64,000 bases of DNA from Eggerthellales bacterium (GTDB lineage Bacteria > Actinomycetota > Coriobacteriia > Coriobacteriales > Eggerthellaceae). Under the pieces are notes generated by a model that worked only from the letters and a program-made list of their open reading frames with translations, was not told the DNA's origin and made no database searches. The position numbers and the translations under genes were made by a program. Shown here in pieces: positions 41,145 through 49,896 of the stretch (positions within the stretch are counted from its first letter, which is position 1; each line of letters opens with the position of its first letter). The DNA is taken from contig JAQXTF010000067.1 in the NCBI GenBank assembly GCA_029219345.1, positions 1-64,000 on the forward strand, given 5' to 3'.

Positions 41145-42351
41145 ATAGGTCGGGGCGGAAGCGGCGGTATAGGGTGAAGATGATGACCAGGCTCACCACG
41201 GTGATTGCTGTGAAAATCACGTAAGACACCAGGTAGGAGCCGCATAGGTCCATGAGGGGGCCGGGCACCAGGCTGAACAGGAAGCCGCCCAGGCTGTAGG
41301 CCACCTGCACGTTTTTCACCGTGGTGGTCAGGGTTTCAGGGGAGGCCAGCTCCATGCTCCACAGCGAGATACCCACCGAACCCAGGGTGATGCCGAAGCC
41401 GAAGAGAATGGCGGCCGCAAAGGGGAACACCTGGTTGGTGCCGCTAAAGCAAGCGAGCACCAGGCCGGCAAGCATGGTGCCGTACAGCACCAGCGACCCG
41501 CGCAGGGTGCCAATGCGATCCACCACAAAACCGCTGATGAACTTGCCAAAAGTCAGGGCAAAGCCCAGCGCCGAAACAACGCTGGCGGCGTGCAGCGGTG
41601 AAATGCCCTGAGAGGTGAGCAGCAGGGAGAAGTAGTTGGTGCCGTCGATGGCGCCGCCGCCCAGCAGCACGGTGCCCACAAAAAGGGCTGCCATGGCCAC
41701 TTTTGGCAGGGGCTTGGTTGCGGGCGTATGCTCCGAGGCCTTCGACTGGGGCTTGTTGCTGCGGAAGGGCTCGCGTCCCATTTGGGCGGGGTCGTCGCGC
41801 AGCAAGGCGAAAATGATGGCGGCGAAAAGCAGCGCCAGAGCTCCTTCGAAGCGAAAACCCCAGGCCAGGGATGTGCCTTCCACAATGCGGGCGGCAATAG
41901 GGGGCAGCACCAGCGACGAGATGCCGCTGCCCATGGTGGCAATGCCCACGGCTGTTCCCACGCCGGTGGCGAACCAACGGCGAGTGACCAGGGCCACAAT
42001 GACCGTGCCGCCCAGGCCGTTTCCGGCGCCCAGCAGCACAGCGCCTGCGAAGAATTCCAGCAGCGTGTCGGCCAGGGAATATAGGAAAAAGCCCACGCCG
42101 GTCATGGCGGAGGCGGCAGTGGCTGCCTTCCGCGCGCCCAGGCGATCAACGAAGCGGTTCACGAAAAGCAGGCAGGTTAGGGAAACCAGGGTGCGAAAGG
42201 AAATGATTAGGGAGCTGCCTGTGTTGCCCACGTCGGGCAGGGCCGCCAGATAGGGCATAAAAACGCTGAACGACGTGCTGGGCAGGCCGATATTCACGAA
42301 GAAAAGCAGGAAGCAACACAGGCATATAAGGCGTTCGTAATGGTTTTTCAT
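41143..42351 (-). CDS. MFS transporter, tandem paralogue A
   Basis: Inner-membrane carrier of 402 residues, about 12 membrane segments, starting MKNHYERLICLCCFLLFFVNIGLPSTSF. Loop motif NRFVDRLGARKAA. It is colinear with, and very similar to, the adjacent gene product (42466-43671), so they arose by tandem duplication. The gene is flanked by related palindromes at 41106 and 42387. It resembles monocarboxylate or drug MFS carriers; the substrate is unknown. Ribosome site GTGAAGGT is moderate. A 114-nt spacer occupied by the long palindrome separates it from the upstream copy. Confidence 0.85.
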   Translation of the reverse strand: MKNHYERLICLCCFLLFFVNIGLPSTSFSVFMPYLAALPDVGNTGSSLIISFRTLVSLTCLLFVNRFVDRLGARKAATAASAMTGVGFFLYSLADTLLEFFAGAVLLGAGNGLGGTVIVALVTRRWFATGVGTAVGIATMGSGISSLVLPPIAARIVEGTSLAWGFRFEGALALLFAAIIFALLRDDPAQMGREPFRSNKPQSKASEHTPATKPLPKVAMAALFVGTVLLGGGAIDGTNYFSLLLTSQGISPLHAASVVSALGFALTFGKFISGFVVDRIGTLRGSLVLYGTMLAGLVLACFSGTNQVFPFAAAILFGFGITLGSVGISLWSMELASPETLTTTVKNVQVAYSLGGFLFSLVPGPLMDLCGSYLVSYVIFTAITVVSLVIIFTLYRRFRPDL

Positions 42352-42386
42352 ACCTTCACTTTAGCACTTTTCCCTGATGGGTTGCG

Positions 42387-42474
42387 CGCAAGTGAGACAC
42401 ATTGCCCTGAGCTGTTTGTCTCATTTTGGCAGCAAAATGAGACAAACAGCTCAGGGCAAAGTGTCTCACTTGCG
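42387..42474. repeat. 42-position near-perfect inverted repeat between two MFS paralogues
   Basis: Arms 42387-42428 and 42433-42474 pair at 41 of 42 positions (one A-A mismatch) around a GCAG loop. Each arm contains the unit TGAGACA...GCCCTGAGC...TGTCTCA and can fold alone. The stop codon of the 42466-43671 gene lies inside it. No transposase is nearby. Confidence 0.9.
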
Positions 42475-43671
42475 GTAGCGCAGATAGATGCTGGCAATGA
42501 TGATGGCGCAGACAAGGGACAGGGTGGCAAACACTACGTAGGAAATGATGTATGAGCCGAACAGATCCATCAGGGGGCCAGGCATGAGGCTTAAGGTGAA
42601 ACCGCCCAGGGCGTAGGCGATTTGCAGGTTCTTTACGGTGCTGGTCAAGGTGTCGGGGGTGCTGAGCTCCATGCTCCACAGGGAGATGCCCAGGCTTCCC
42701 AAGGTCACGCCAAAGCCAAACAGCAGCACGGCCACATAGGCCAGGGCGGGGTTGCTTCCGCTGAAGCACGCGCATATCAAACCCGTGGTCATCAGGGCAA
42801 ACAGCATCATGGTGCCGCGCAAAGTGCCCACGCGGTCAATGACAAAGCCGCTAATGAACTTGCTCGCCGTCAAAACGCCGCCCAGCAGAGCAATGAGGGT
42901 TGCGGCGTGCAGGGTGTCCATGCCCTGGGAAGTGAGCAAAATGGAGAAGTAGTTGTAGGCGTCAACCGCCACGCCGCCCAGCAGGGTGGCGCCCACCAAC
43001 AGCAGAATCTTGGCTCCGCGGGGCAGGGGAGCGCTCAAGGCGGTGTGCTCGGATACGTTCTTGCGGCGCGGGCTCTCGTTGCGGTAGGGCTGCCTGCCCA
43101 TTTCCTCGGGGGTGTCGCGCAGCAGGGCGTAAATGACCAGCGCTACCGCAAGCGCTACGAAGGATTCAAAGCGAAAACCCCAGCTCAGCGACACGTTCTC
43201 GATAATGCGCGCCACAAGGGGAGAAAGCACCAGCGACGAGATACCGCTGCCCATGGTGGCAATGCCCACGGCCGTTCCCACGCCGGTGGCGAACCAGCGG
43301 CGCAGCACCAGGGTGATGATGACCGACCCGCCCAGGCCGTAGCCGGCGCCAGCGAAAAGGGCGCCCGCGAAAAAGCCGGGCATGCTGCTGGCCAGGGAAT
43401 ACAGGAAGAAGCCCGCGCAGGTGAGAAGGGCCGCCAGAGCCGCGCCCTTCCGCGCGCCCATACGGTCAACGTAGCGGCCCACGAAGAACATGCTTAGCAG
43501 CGTTACCAGGGTGCGCGACCCCAGAATCAGGCTGCCGCCGGTGTTACCCACGTAGGGCAGCGCCGCCAAATAGGGCTGAAACACATTAAAAGACGTGCTG
43601 GGCAGGCCAATGTTGACAAAGTAAATCAGAAAGCAACACAGGCATATGACGCGTTCGTAATGGTTCTTCAT
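42466..43671 (-). CDS. MFS transporter, tandem paralogue B
   Basis: Inner-membrane carrier of 401 residues, paralogous to the 41143-42351 product; both begin MKNHYERxICLCCFL and share LSWGFRFES-type segments and SLMPGPLMDLFGSY / SLVPGPLMDLCGSY near the C-terminus. Loop 2-3 motif GRYVDRMGARKGA. Its final codons and TGA stop lie inside the long palindrome at 42387-42474. The substrate is unknown; two copies may give dosage or diverged specificity. The ribosome site AAGGA is immediately before the ATG. Confidence 0.85.
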   Translation of the reverse strand: MKNHYERVICLCCFLIYFVNIGLPSTSFNVFQPYLAALPYVGNTGGSLILGSRTLVTLLSMFFVGRYVDRMGARKGAALAALLTCAGFFLYSLASSMPGFFAGALFAGAGYGLGGSVIITLVLRRWFATGVGTAVGIATMGSGISSLVLSPLVARIIENVSLSWGFRFESFVALAVALVIYALLRDTPEEMGRQPYRNESPRRKNVSEHTALSAPLPRGAKILLLVGATLLGGVAVDAYNYFSILLTSQGMDTLHAATLIALLGGVLTASKFISGFVIDRVGTLRGTMMLFALMTTGLICACFSGSNPALAYVAVLLFGFGVTLGSLGISLWSMELSTPDTLTSTVKNLQIAYALGGFTLSLMPGPLMDLFGSYIISYVVFATLSLVCAIIIASIYLRYRK

Positions 43672-43803
43672 GGTCCTTGAAAAGCGCGGGGCAAAACGGT
43701 TCTCACTCTAGGCATTTTGCGCGCCCGCAGTGGCGTAAACTTTGCGGGCGGTTAAAATACGTTACGAAGTCTTATAGAACGAAAAGACTCAGGAAGCAAG
43801 CTG

Positions 43804-44907
43804 ATGAATATTCTCGATCGAGTGAAAAATACCCTTGTCCAGCGCCAGCTGGCGGGGCCCGAAAACCCGGTGCTGCTTATGGTGTCGGGCGGTTCCGATT
43901 CTACAGCGCTGGCCTATCTTGCCGCTGATCTGCGCAAACAGGGGGTGGTAGGTCCGCTAGCCATGCTTCACATGAACCACCAGCTGCGCGGCGCCGATTC
44001 TGACGCCGATGAAGCCTTCGTGGTCCAGCTGGCTGAAGCTCTGGAGATTCCCCTGTTCATTGCCCAGGCAGACATTGTCGCCCTGGTGGAAGAGGAAAAG
44101 GGCAACGTGGAGGCCATCGCCCGCCGCGAGCGCTATGCCTGCGCGTCGGATGCTCTGGAGAGCCTGTGCAATCATGCGGGAGTGTCCTTTGAACAGGGTC
44201 GCGTGTTTACGGCCCACACCCAAGATGACCGCGTGGAGGCCTTTTACATGCGCTCCATTGTGGGCACGGGCCCGGGCGGTTTCCGCTCCATGACCTACCA
44301 GACGGGCTGCCTGTGCCGTCCCTTGATGGATTTGAACCGCCAGCAGCTGCGGGATTACCTGATGGTGCGCCGCGACAGCAAGCAGCTTATTTGTTTTGAC
44401 CCCGCGGGCAACATGTGGCGCGAGGACTCCTCCAACGAATGCGTGGACTATTTCCGCAACTTCGTGCGCAGCGAGATTGTGCCCAAGGCCAAAGAGCGCA
44501 ACCCTAAGCTCACAGAAACCCTGTGCCGAACCATGAATCTCATTGCCGACGAAGACGATTATTTGGCCCAGCAAGCCAATGAGCTGCGCAAACAGAGCGT
44601 GCAGTGGACTTCTTCGCTGCCGGGCCGTCTGCCTGAATACGATGCAGGATGCACTTTGCTGCCAAGTTTCGGCCAAGCGTCACCCGTTTTGCAGCGCAGG
44701 GTGGTGCATACGGTTTTGCAAGATATACTGGGATACGATGCACGTATTGAGACCGCCAGCGTGCAGGCGGTTCTGGATGCGTTTGCCAATGGCACGCCGG
44801 TAAGCGGCTATGTTGGCAACATCCAGGGCAATTTGGCGGTAAGTTCCAATAAGCACGGTGCGCTTATTGAGCCCATGGCTGCGTTTCGGGCTCGGCGCAA
44901 AAAGTAG
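43804..44907 (+). CDS. tilS: tRNA(Ile)-lysidine synthetase
   Basis: Converts C34 of tRNA-Ile(CAU) to lysidine using ATP and lysine, an essential decoding step. 367 residues. The PP-loop motif SGGSDS is at 28-33, followed by LHMNHQLRGADSDAD, IARRERYAC, TAHTQDDRVEAFYMR and WREDSSNE, the standard TilS order. The C-terminal tRNA-binding part is short, as in other Actinobacteria. The start ATG follows AGGAAGC. It opens a gene run with a DUF2284 gene 23 nt downstream; the common hpt/ftsH neighbours of tilS are absent in this window. Confidence 0.92.
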   Translation: MNILDRVKNTLVQRQLAGPENPVLLMVSGGSDSTALAYLAADLRKQGVVGPLAMLHMNHQLRGADSDADEAFVVQLAEALEIPLFIAQADIVALVEEEKGNVEAIARRERYACASDALESLCNHAGVSFEQGRVFTAHTQDDRVEAFYMRSIVGTGPGGFRSMTYQTGCLCRPLMDLNRQQLRDYLMVRRDSKQLICFDPAGNMWREDSSNECVDYFRNFVRSEIVPKAKERNPKLTETLCRTMNLIADEDDYLAQQANELRKQSVQWTSSLPGRLPEYDAGCTLLPSFGQASPVLQRRVVHTVLQDILGYDARIETASVQAVLDAFANGTPVSGYVGNIQGNLAVSSNKHGALIEPMAAFRARRKK

Positions 44908-44930
44908 CGCGTTACAGAGGAGGACACGCC

Positions 44931-45455
44931 ATGGATATCATGGAAGCAATTGAAAGCATTGGCTTTGACTGCGTTGGCTCTTGCAGCACCGAAGGCCTGG
45001 AAGTGCGCGAAGAGGTGCGCGAGATGTGCGCATCGGGCCGTTGCCAGGTTTATGGCAAGTCGTGGGCTTGCCCGCCTAACTGTGGCGACCTGCCTTACTT
45101 TGACGCCTTCATTCACGATAAGGCCACCTGCTACGTGGTGCAAACCGTGGGCGAGATGGAAGACAGCTTTGACTTTGAGGCCATGATGGATGCCGAGCAT
45201 CTGCAGAAGGAACGCGTGCTTGAGCTGCACAAACTGCTGCAGGAAGTTGCCCCTGAGGCCCGCATTCTGTCTTCGGGCACCTGCACTCTGTGCAAGCCCT
45301 GCGCCTTTCCCGACGAGCCCTGCCGCTTTCCTGATCGCGCCATGGTTTCTATGGAAGCCGCTGGTTTGGTGGTAAGCGATGTGTGTACCTTGGCGGGCAT
45401 CCCGTACAATCACGGTAACCTGACCATCGCTTATTCCAGCTGCGTGTTGATCTAG
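44931..45455 (+). CDS. DUF2284 metal-binding protein
   Basis: A 174-residue cytosolic protein of the DUF2284 family, recognised by its Cys pattern: SGRCQVYGKSWACPPNCGDL, then GTCTLCKPCAFPDEPCRFP and a C-terminal YSSCVLI. The many cysteines suggest a metal or Fe-S site; related proteins are described as predicted metal-binding and are common in anaerobes. Function unknown. Ribosome site AGAGGAGG. Probably co-transcribed with tilS; a REP-like palindrome follows. Confidence 0.85.
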   Translation: MDIMEAIESIGFDCVGSCSTEGLEVREEVREMCASGRCQVYGKSWACPPNCGDLPYFDAFIHDKATCYVVQTVGEMEDSFDFEAMMDAEHLQKERVLELHKLLQEVAPEARILSSGTCTLCKPCAFPDEPCRFPDRAMVSMEAAGLVVSDVCTLAGIPYNHGNLTIAYSSCVLI

Positions 45456-45471
45456 CCTTTTGGCAAAAATA

Positions 45472-45529
45472 TGACAAAAGCGCCCGGGGCAAAACTGTCA
45501 CATTGCGCGCAATGCGACAGTTTTGCCCC
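45472..45529. repeat. REP-like palindrome upstream of maf
   Basis: A 29-nt unit 45472-45500 has TGACA/TGTCA ends and a GCCC-GGGGC core, and overlaps an inverted repeat 45486-45529 with 22 positions per arm, one mismatch and no loop. Same architecture as the units at 41106, 42387 and 56432. Confidence 0.8.
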
Positions 45530-45561
45530 CGCGTTGCGTTAATGGGAAGAGGAAATTTGCT

Positions 45562-46185
45562 ATGTCGTTTGAAGTCATCTTGGCCAGCGGAAGCCCGCGC
45601 AGGCGCCAGCTTCTTCAGGAAGCCGGCGTAACGTTTACGGTGCATGTGGCCGACGTGGACGAAACCCTTGAGCCTGAGGAGCTGGCCCAGCCGGAAGAGG
45701 CCTGCCGCAAACTGGCCGATCGCAAGGCAAAAGCCGTTGTTGACCAGGTGCTTTGCTGTTCTGAACACCCTGATAGGTTTGTTGTTTTGGGTTCTGACAC
45801 CATGGTGGTGTGCGACGGCCAGATTTTCGGAAAGCCCGAAAGCAATGCCCATGCTCGCGGCATGCTTTCCCAGTTGGCGGGGCGTTCTCATGAAGTGATG
45901 ACCTCGGTTTCTTTGTGGGATGTTTCCGCGCCTGCTGAAAAAGATCCTCAGTTTGAGGTGCATTCCTTCGTGGACGTTAGCATGGTGACCTTCAAGGCTC
46001 TGAACAGCCAAGACATTGACGAATACCTGGCGGTGGGGGAGTCTTCCGACAAAGCGGGTGCCTACGCCATCCAGGGTCAGGGCGCGCGTCTGGTGGCTGG
46101 CGTCCAGGGCAGCATGGATACCGTCATCGGCCTGCCGGTAGAGCGCCTTATGCGCGAATTCGGCAGTCTTTTGCTGGGCAAATAA
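45562..46185 (+). CDS. maf: Maf nucleoside-triphosphate pyrophosphatase
   Basis: House-cleaning enzyme that hydrolyses non-canonical or excess NTPs (dTTP/UTP or m7GTP type) to NMP and pyrophosphate. 207 residues. Motifs: ILASGSPRRRQLL (6-18), ADVDE, GSDTMVVCDGQIFGKP and KAGAYAIQGQGARLV, in the order of the Maf/HAM1 fold. The ATG at 45562 follows AAGAGGA; the frame is open 13 codons earlier but runs into the palindrome. The exact nucleotide preference cannot be assigned. Confidence 0.9.
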   Translation: MSFEVILASGSPRRRQLLQEAGVTFTVHVADVDETLEPEELAQPEEACRKLADRKAKAVVDQVLCCSEHPDRFVVLGSDTMVVCDGQIFGKPESNAHARGMLSQLAGRSHEVMTSVSLWDVSAPAEKDPQFEVHSFVDVSMVTFKALNSQDIDEYLAVGESSDKAGAYAIQGQGARLVAGVQGSMDTVIGLPVERLMREFGSLLLGK

Positions 46186-46236
46186 CGGCATATTAACGAG
46201 ACGGGCGGCTTGCGCCCTCGCCTTAGGCTCGCGGGG

Positions 46237-46242
46237 TATAAT
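46237..46242 (+). promoter_or_regulatory. -10 hexamer TATAAT before the kinase gene
   Basis: Exact TATAAT 36 nt before the start codon, preceded by GCGGGG. No -35 at standard spacing was found, though a TTGCGC lies 21 nt upstream. Confidence 0.4.
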
Positions 46243-46277
46243 AGCCCTGAGCAAGCGTGCGCGCGAAGGGAACATCA

Positions 46278-48290
46278 ATGGACAACAAGCGCCTCATTCT
46301 GAATAAGTATCTGCCTTTGAAAGAGATTGGCTCCGGCGGCTTTGGCACGGTGTTCGTGTGCAAGGACATGCTGGTGCAGCGCCTGGTTGCCATCAAGAAG
46401 ATCGAGCTCACCGAGCTGGACGCCCAGCGCGCCGATTGGGTGCGCGAAGACATGAATCGCGCCGCGCAGGTGGATGCCCTGAACGCTTTCGAAACCGGTC
46501 GCTCCACCATTAACCTGCTCACCGTGGGTGAAGAAGACGACCTGGCCGACTCCCTGGAGCAGCGCTATCTGGCAAATGTTCCCGGCCTGGATGAAGCCCG
46601 TACCGCTTCTGCTTTAAACGACCCCGCCATCGTGTCCATTTACGACTGCCAGATTGCGGGCAACGTGGTGTACCTGGTCATGGAGTACGTTGAGGGCATG
46701 ACTCTGGCCCAGCTGCTTTCCCAATACAATGATGAAATCACCCTTGACGTGGTGTCCGCCGTGTTCGAAAGCGTGTCGCGCGCGTTGGAGGTGGCCCACG
46801 AAAACGGCGTGCTGCATTTTGACATCAAGCCCGACAACGTGCTGATTGATGCCCAGGGAAACGTGAAGGTGACCGACTTCGGCCTGGCCACTCTGAGCGA
46901 TTCCCAAGGCGAAGGCACCGCTGCCGCGGGCACCATTGGCTACATGCCCCTGGAGCAGATGCGCCAAGAGGCCCTGGACGCTCGCACTGATGAATGGGCT
47001 CTGGCCAGCATCACCTACGAAATGCTGGCGGGCCAAAACCCCTTCATGGCCTCTACGTTGGAAGAGGCCCTGACCCTCATTGATGGCGCCGAGCTCACGC
47101 TGCCTTCTCGCTGCTGGGAAAACCTGCCTGAAGAGGTGGATGATGTGCTGTTCAAGGCTCTGGACCCCGACAAAGAAGACCGCTATGAAACGGTGGAGGA
47201 ATTCGCCGACGACTTGATACCCCTGCTGGGCGATGCCGACCACGGTCGCCGCGACCTGGCGGCTTTAGTGCGTGGCGAGGAGATCGAAGAGGACGACGAG
47301 GACGGGGACGAAGGCGACCACGCCCTTGCTCCCGCGCTGGGCAAGGGGAAGAAGGGAGCGAAAGATCCAAAGCCGCGCAAGCCTAAGAGCGATACGCCTT
47401 TGCGCAATCGCTTCTCCGACCTGCAGAAAGCTTTTGCTATGCGCGGTTTTGCGGCATTGACCGGCGGCTTTATGGCGGCATTGGCGGCTTGGAACATCAG
47501 TCAGATTTCTGGCCTGCAAAACCCGCTGTTCTGGGCTTTTGTGCTGGGGTGCGCAGCCTTGGGCGCCATCAAGAGCCATGTGGGCGCCTTGGCATCGCTG
47601 ATCATGCTTTCGGCGGCCCTGCTGGCAAATCACGCATATGCCCCGGGCATTTTGCTGCTGCTGGCGGGTTGTGCCTGGTGGTGGTTCATCGCCCGCGGAG
47701 GCAATGCGGCCGCCAACGGTCTGATGACGTTTCCCTTGGCGGGTGCCGTTGGCATCGCTCCGGCGGGCGCCCTGATCACGGGCTACTGCACTACGCTGCC
47801 CCGCGCTGTGGCCACTACGGCACTCGGCGCGTTTTTGTGCGTTGTTTGCGCCAGCTTCGGATCCCTTAACGTGATGAATTGGGGCGTTTTTGGCAATTGG
47901 CATTTCGCGGAAGCCTCCGTGACGTCCAATATGCTGGCTGTTATCAGCGACTTTGGCACGTGGTGCCTTATTTTGAGCTGGATTTTGGCCAGCATGGCTA
48001 CCAGCCTTTTGGCTAAACCTCGCAAGTATGTGCTATCGGTGCTGGGAGCAATTGCAGGCTTTGCCCTGGTCATGGCGGGCATTTGGTTTGCTGCCGCTTT
48101 CGACGCCAATGTGACCTCCATGATTCCGGCAACGCCCATGTTGGTGTCGGCGGTGCTTTCCGGCGCTCTTATGATTGTGATTTCGGTTATCTTCCTGCCG
48201 CCAGAGCGACCGCAGGCCTTTGACGTGTACAGCATGCCTGTGGGCGCCGATGCTGACCCCGATTTTGATTACAACTACCCCAACTATTAA
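46278..48290 (+). CDS. Membrane Ser/Thr protein kinase (PknB-like domain plus multi-TM C-terminus)
   Basis: A 670-residue eukaryotic-like kinase. Gly loop GSGGFGTV (18-25), ATP lysine Lys40 (VAIKK), candidate alpha-C Glu106, catalytic loop HFDIKPDN (Asp182), DFG at 200-202 (TDFGLAT). Two oddities: HFD replaces the usual HRD, and about 50 extra residues lie between Lys40 and the alpha-C helix. An acidic then basic linker (about 335-385) leads to eight to ten membrane segments (about 395-650) in place of the usual single TM plus PASTA domains. The signal sensed is unknown. ATG 46278 follows GAAGGGA. Confidence 0.85.
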   Translation: MDNKRLILNKYLPLKEIGSGGFGTVFVCKDMLVQRLVAIKKIELTELDAQRADWVREDMNRAAQVDALNAFETGRSTINLLTVGEEDDLADSLEQRYLANVPGLDEARTASALNDPAIVSIYDCQIAGNVVYLVMEYVEGMTLAQLLSQYNDEITLDVVSAVFESVSRALEVAHENGVLHFDIKPDNVLIDAQGNVKVTDFGLATLSDSQGEGTAAAGTIGYMPLEQMRQEALDARTDEWALASITYEMLAGQNPFMASTLEEALTLIDGAELTLPSRCWENLPEEVDDVLFKALDPDKEDRYETVEEFADDLIPLLGDADHGRRDLAALVRGEEIEEDDEDGDEGDHALAPALGKGKKGAKDPKPRKPKSDTPLRNRFSDLQKAFAMRGFAALTGGFMAALAAWNISQISGLQNPLFWAFVLGCAALGAIKSHVGALASLIMLSAALLANHAYAPGILLLLAGCAWWWFIARGGNAAANGLMTFPLAGAVGIAPAGALITGYCTTLPRAVATTALGAFLCVVCASFGSLNVMNWGVFGNWHFAEASVTSNMLAVISDFGTWCLILSWILASMATSLLAKPRKYVLSVLGAIAGFALVMAGIWFAAAFDANVTSMIPATPMLVSAVLSGALMIVISVIFLPPERPQAFDVYSMPVGADADPDFDYNYPNY

Positions 48291-48443
48291 GGCAAAACGG
48301 GGGATTTTAGGCTTTCGGCCACATCAAAAGGGGTGTGCAAAAATCAAACCTTCCCGTCCCCTAATATTTAACGCTCTTGTAATGGTGCAGCGTCTGCAGA
48401 TGATAGACTACGCTGAGCGAAACTGTCTAAGAAAGGAGCAGAA

Positions 48444-49799
48444 ATGTCTCTGCCCGTATCTGATGTGAATAAACAGCCTGATTATCGCACTACTATGGAG
48501 CTGGGCGCTGTGCTGCCCAAGACCGCCGAAGTGAAGGATGACCACCTGTATATTGGCGGCGTTGACATGGTTGAGCTGGCCAAGCAGGAAGGTACCGCGC
48601 TGTATGTCTTTGACGAGGCCGACCTGACCGACCGCATGGAGCAGTACGTAAGCAACTTCCATGCTATGTATCCCAACTCTGACGTGGCATACGCATCCAA
48701 GGCTTTCATCAACAAGGAAATTTACCGCATTGCTAAGGCCCAGGGCATGTACCTGGACGTTTCTGGCGGCGGCGAGCTCGCTTACGCTCAGGCGGTGGAT
48801 TTCCCCATGGAGCACATTGTGGTGCATGGCAACAACAAGACCCCCCGCGAGCTGGAAGAAGCTATTTCTGCAGGTGTAGGCCATATTATTGTTGATAGCC
48901 GCATTGAGCTGGGCCGCATTAGCGAGATTGCCGGCCGCCTGGGCAAGACCCAGGACATCCTCATGCGCATTACCCCCGGCGTTGAGGCTGACACCCACGA
49001 GTTCATCCGCACAGGCTGCGAAGACTCCAAGTTCGGTTTCACCGTGAAAGATGACTTCGCCTTCAAGTGCGTGAAGGATGTCATGGCTGCTCCCAACGTG
49101 AATTTGGTGGGCTTCCACTGCCACATTGGCTCTCAGATTTTCGCCCTGCACTCTTTCCGCGAGGCCGTCAAGGTCATGATCGAGTTCGTTGCTCGCGTGC
49201 AGAAGGAATACGGCCTGACCGTTTCTCAGCTGGACTTGGGCGGCGGCCTGGGCATTGCCTATACTGCCGAAGACGAGCCCTCTACCATTGCGGAATTTGC
49301 CGAAATGACCACCAGCGCCGTGAAGGATTTCTGCGCTGAGTACGGTATTGAGCTGCCCCACCTGATGGTGGAGCCGGGCCGTAGCATTGTGGCCAACGCC
49401 GGTGTGACCCTGTATACCGTGGGCATTTTGAAGACCCTGCCGGGCATCCGCAACATCGTTGCCATCGACGGCGGCATGAGCGACAACATCCGCACCGCCC
49501 TGTACCACGCCGACTACGAACCCGTTGTGGCCAACAAGGCTGGTCAGAAGCGCGATCGCATTGTGACCCTGGTGGGCAAGCACTGCGAAAGCGGCGACGC
49601 CGTGGCCTGCGACCGCCCCATTCAGACTCCGGAAATCGGCGACATCGTGTGCGTATTCTGCACTGGCGCTTACTGCTATACCATGGCGAGCACATACAAC
49701 GGTCAGCCCAGGCCGGCCATTGTATTCGTCAAGGACGGCGTTGCACGTACAGTTACCCGCCGCGAAACCTACGCTGACCTGATGGTGCGCGACATTTAA
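48444..49799 (+). CDS. lysA: Diaminopimelate decarboxylase
   Basis: Decarboxylates meso-diaminopimelate to L-lysine, the last step of lysine synthesis. 451 residues, fold-type III PLP enzyme. The PLP lysine is Lys86 in YASKAF; other signatures are HGNNKTPREL, FHCHIGSQIF, LDLGGGLGIAY, EPGRSIVANAG and, near the C-terminus, GDIVCVFCTGAYCYTMAS. The ribosome site AAAGGAG precedes the ATG. A terminator follows and hom comes next, so aspartate-family genes are grouped. About 150 nt upstream are free of genes and show no recognisable lysine riboswitch. Confidence 0.93.
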   Translation: MSLPVSDVNKQPDYRTTMELGAVLPKTAEVKDDHLYIGGVDMVELAKQEGTALYVFDEADLTDRMEQYVSNFHAMYPNSDVAYASKAFINKEIYRIAKAQGMYLDVSGGGELAYAQAVDFPMEHIVVHGNNKTPRELEEAISAGVGHIIVDSRIELGRISEIAGRLGKTQDILMRITPGVEADTHEFIRTGCEDSKFGFTVKDDFAFKCVKDVMAAPNVNLVGFHCHIGSQIFALHSFREAVKVMIEFVARVQKEYGLTVSQLDLGGGLGIAYTAEDEPSTIAEFAEMTTSAVKDFCAEYGIELPHLMVEPGRSIVANAGVTLYTVGILKTLPGIRNIVAIDGGMSDNIRTALYHADYEPVVANKAGQKRDRIVTLVGKHCESGDAVACDRPIQTPEIGDIVCVFCTGAYCYTMASTYNGQPRPAIVFVKDGVARTVTRRETYADLMVRDI

Positions 49800-49820
49800 T
49801 GCATTTCCCCTTATAATGTC

Positions 49821-49856
49821 AGCCTGCGCTTCCCATTTGCAGCGCAGGCTTTTTTA
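49821..49856 (+). terminator. Rho-independent terminator between lysA and hom
   Basis: Perfect 10-bp stem AGCCTGCGCT / AGCGCAGGCT followed by TTTTTT. Confidence 0.9.
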
Positions 49857-49896
49857 TCATCTATTGCGAGCGGTTAACCAGAAAGGAACACTTCGC

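Noticed and set aside
49812-49817. TATAAT as promoter for hom
   Set aside because: It lies 3 nt before a strong terminator stem, so any transcript would begin within the hairpin; likely chance.
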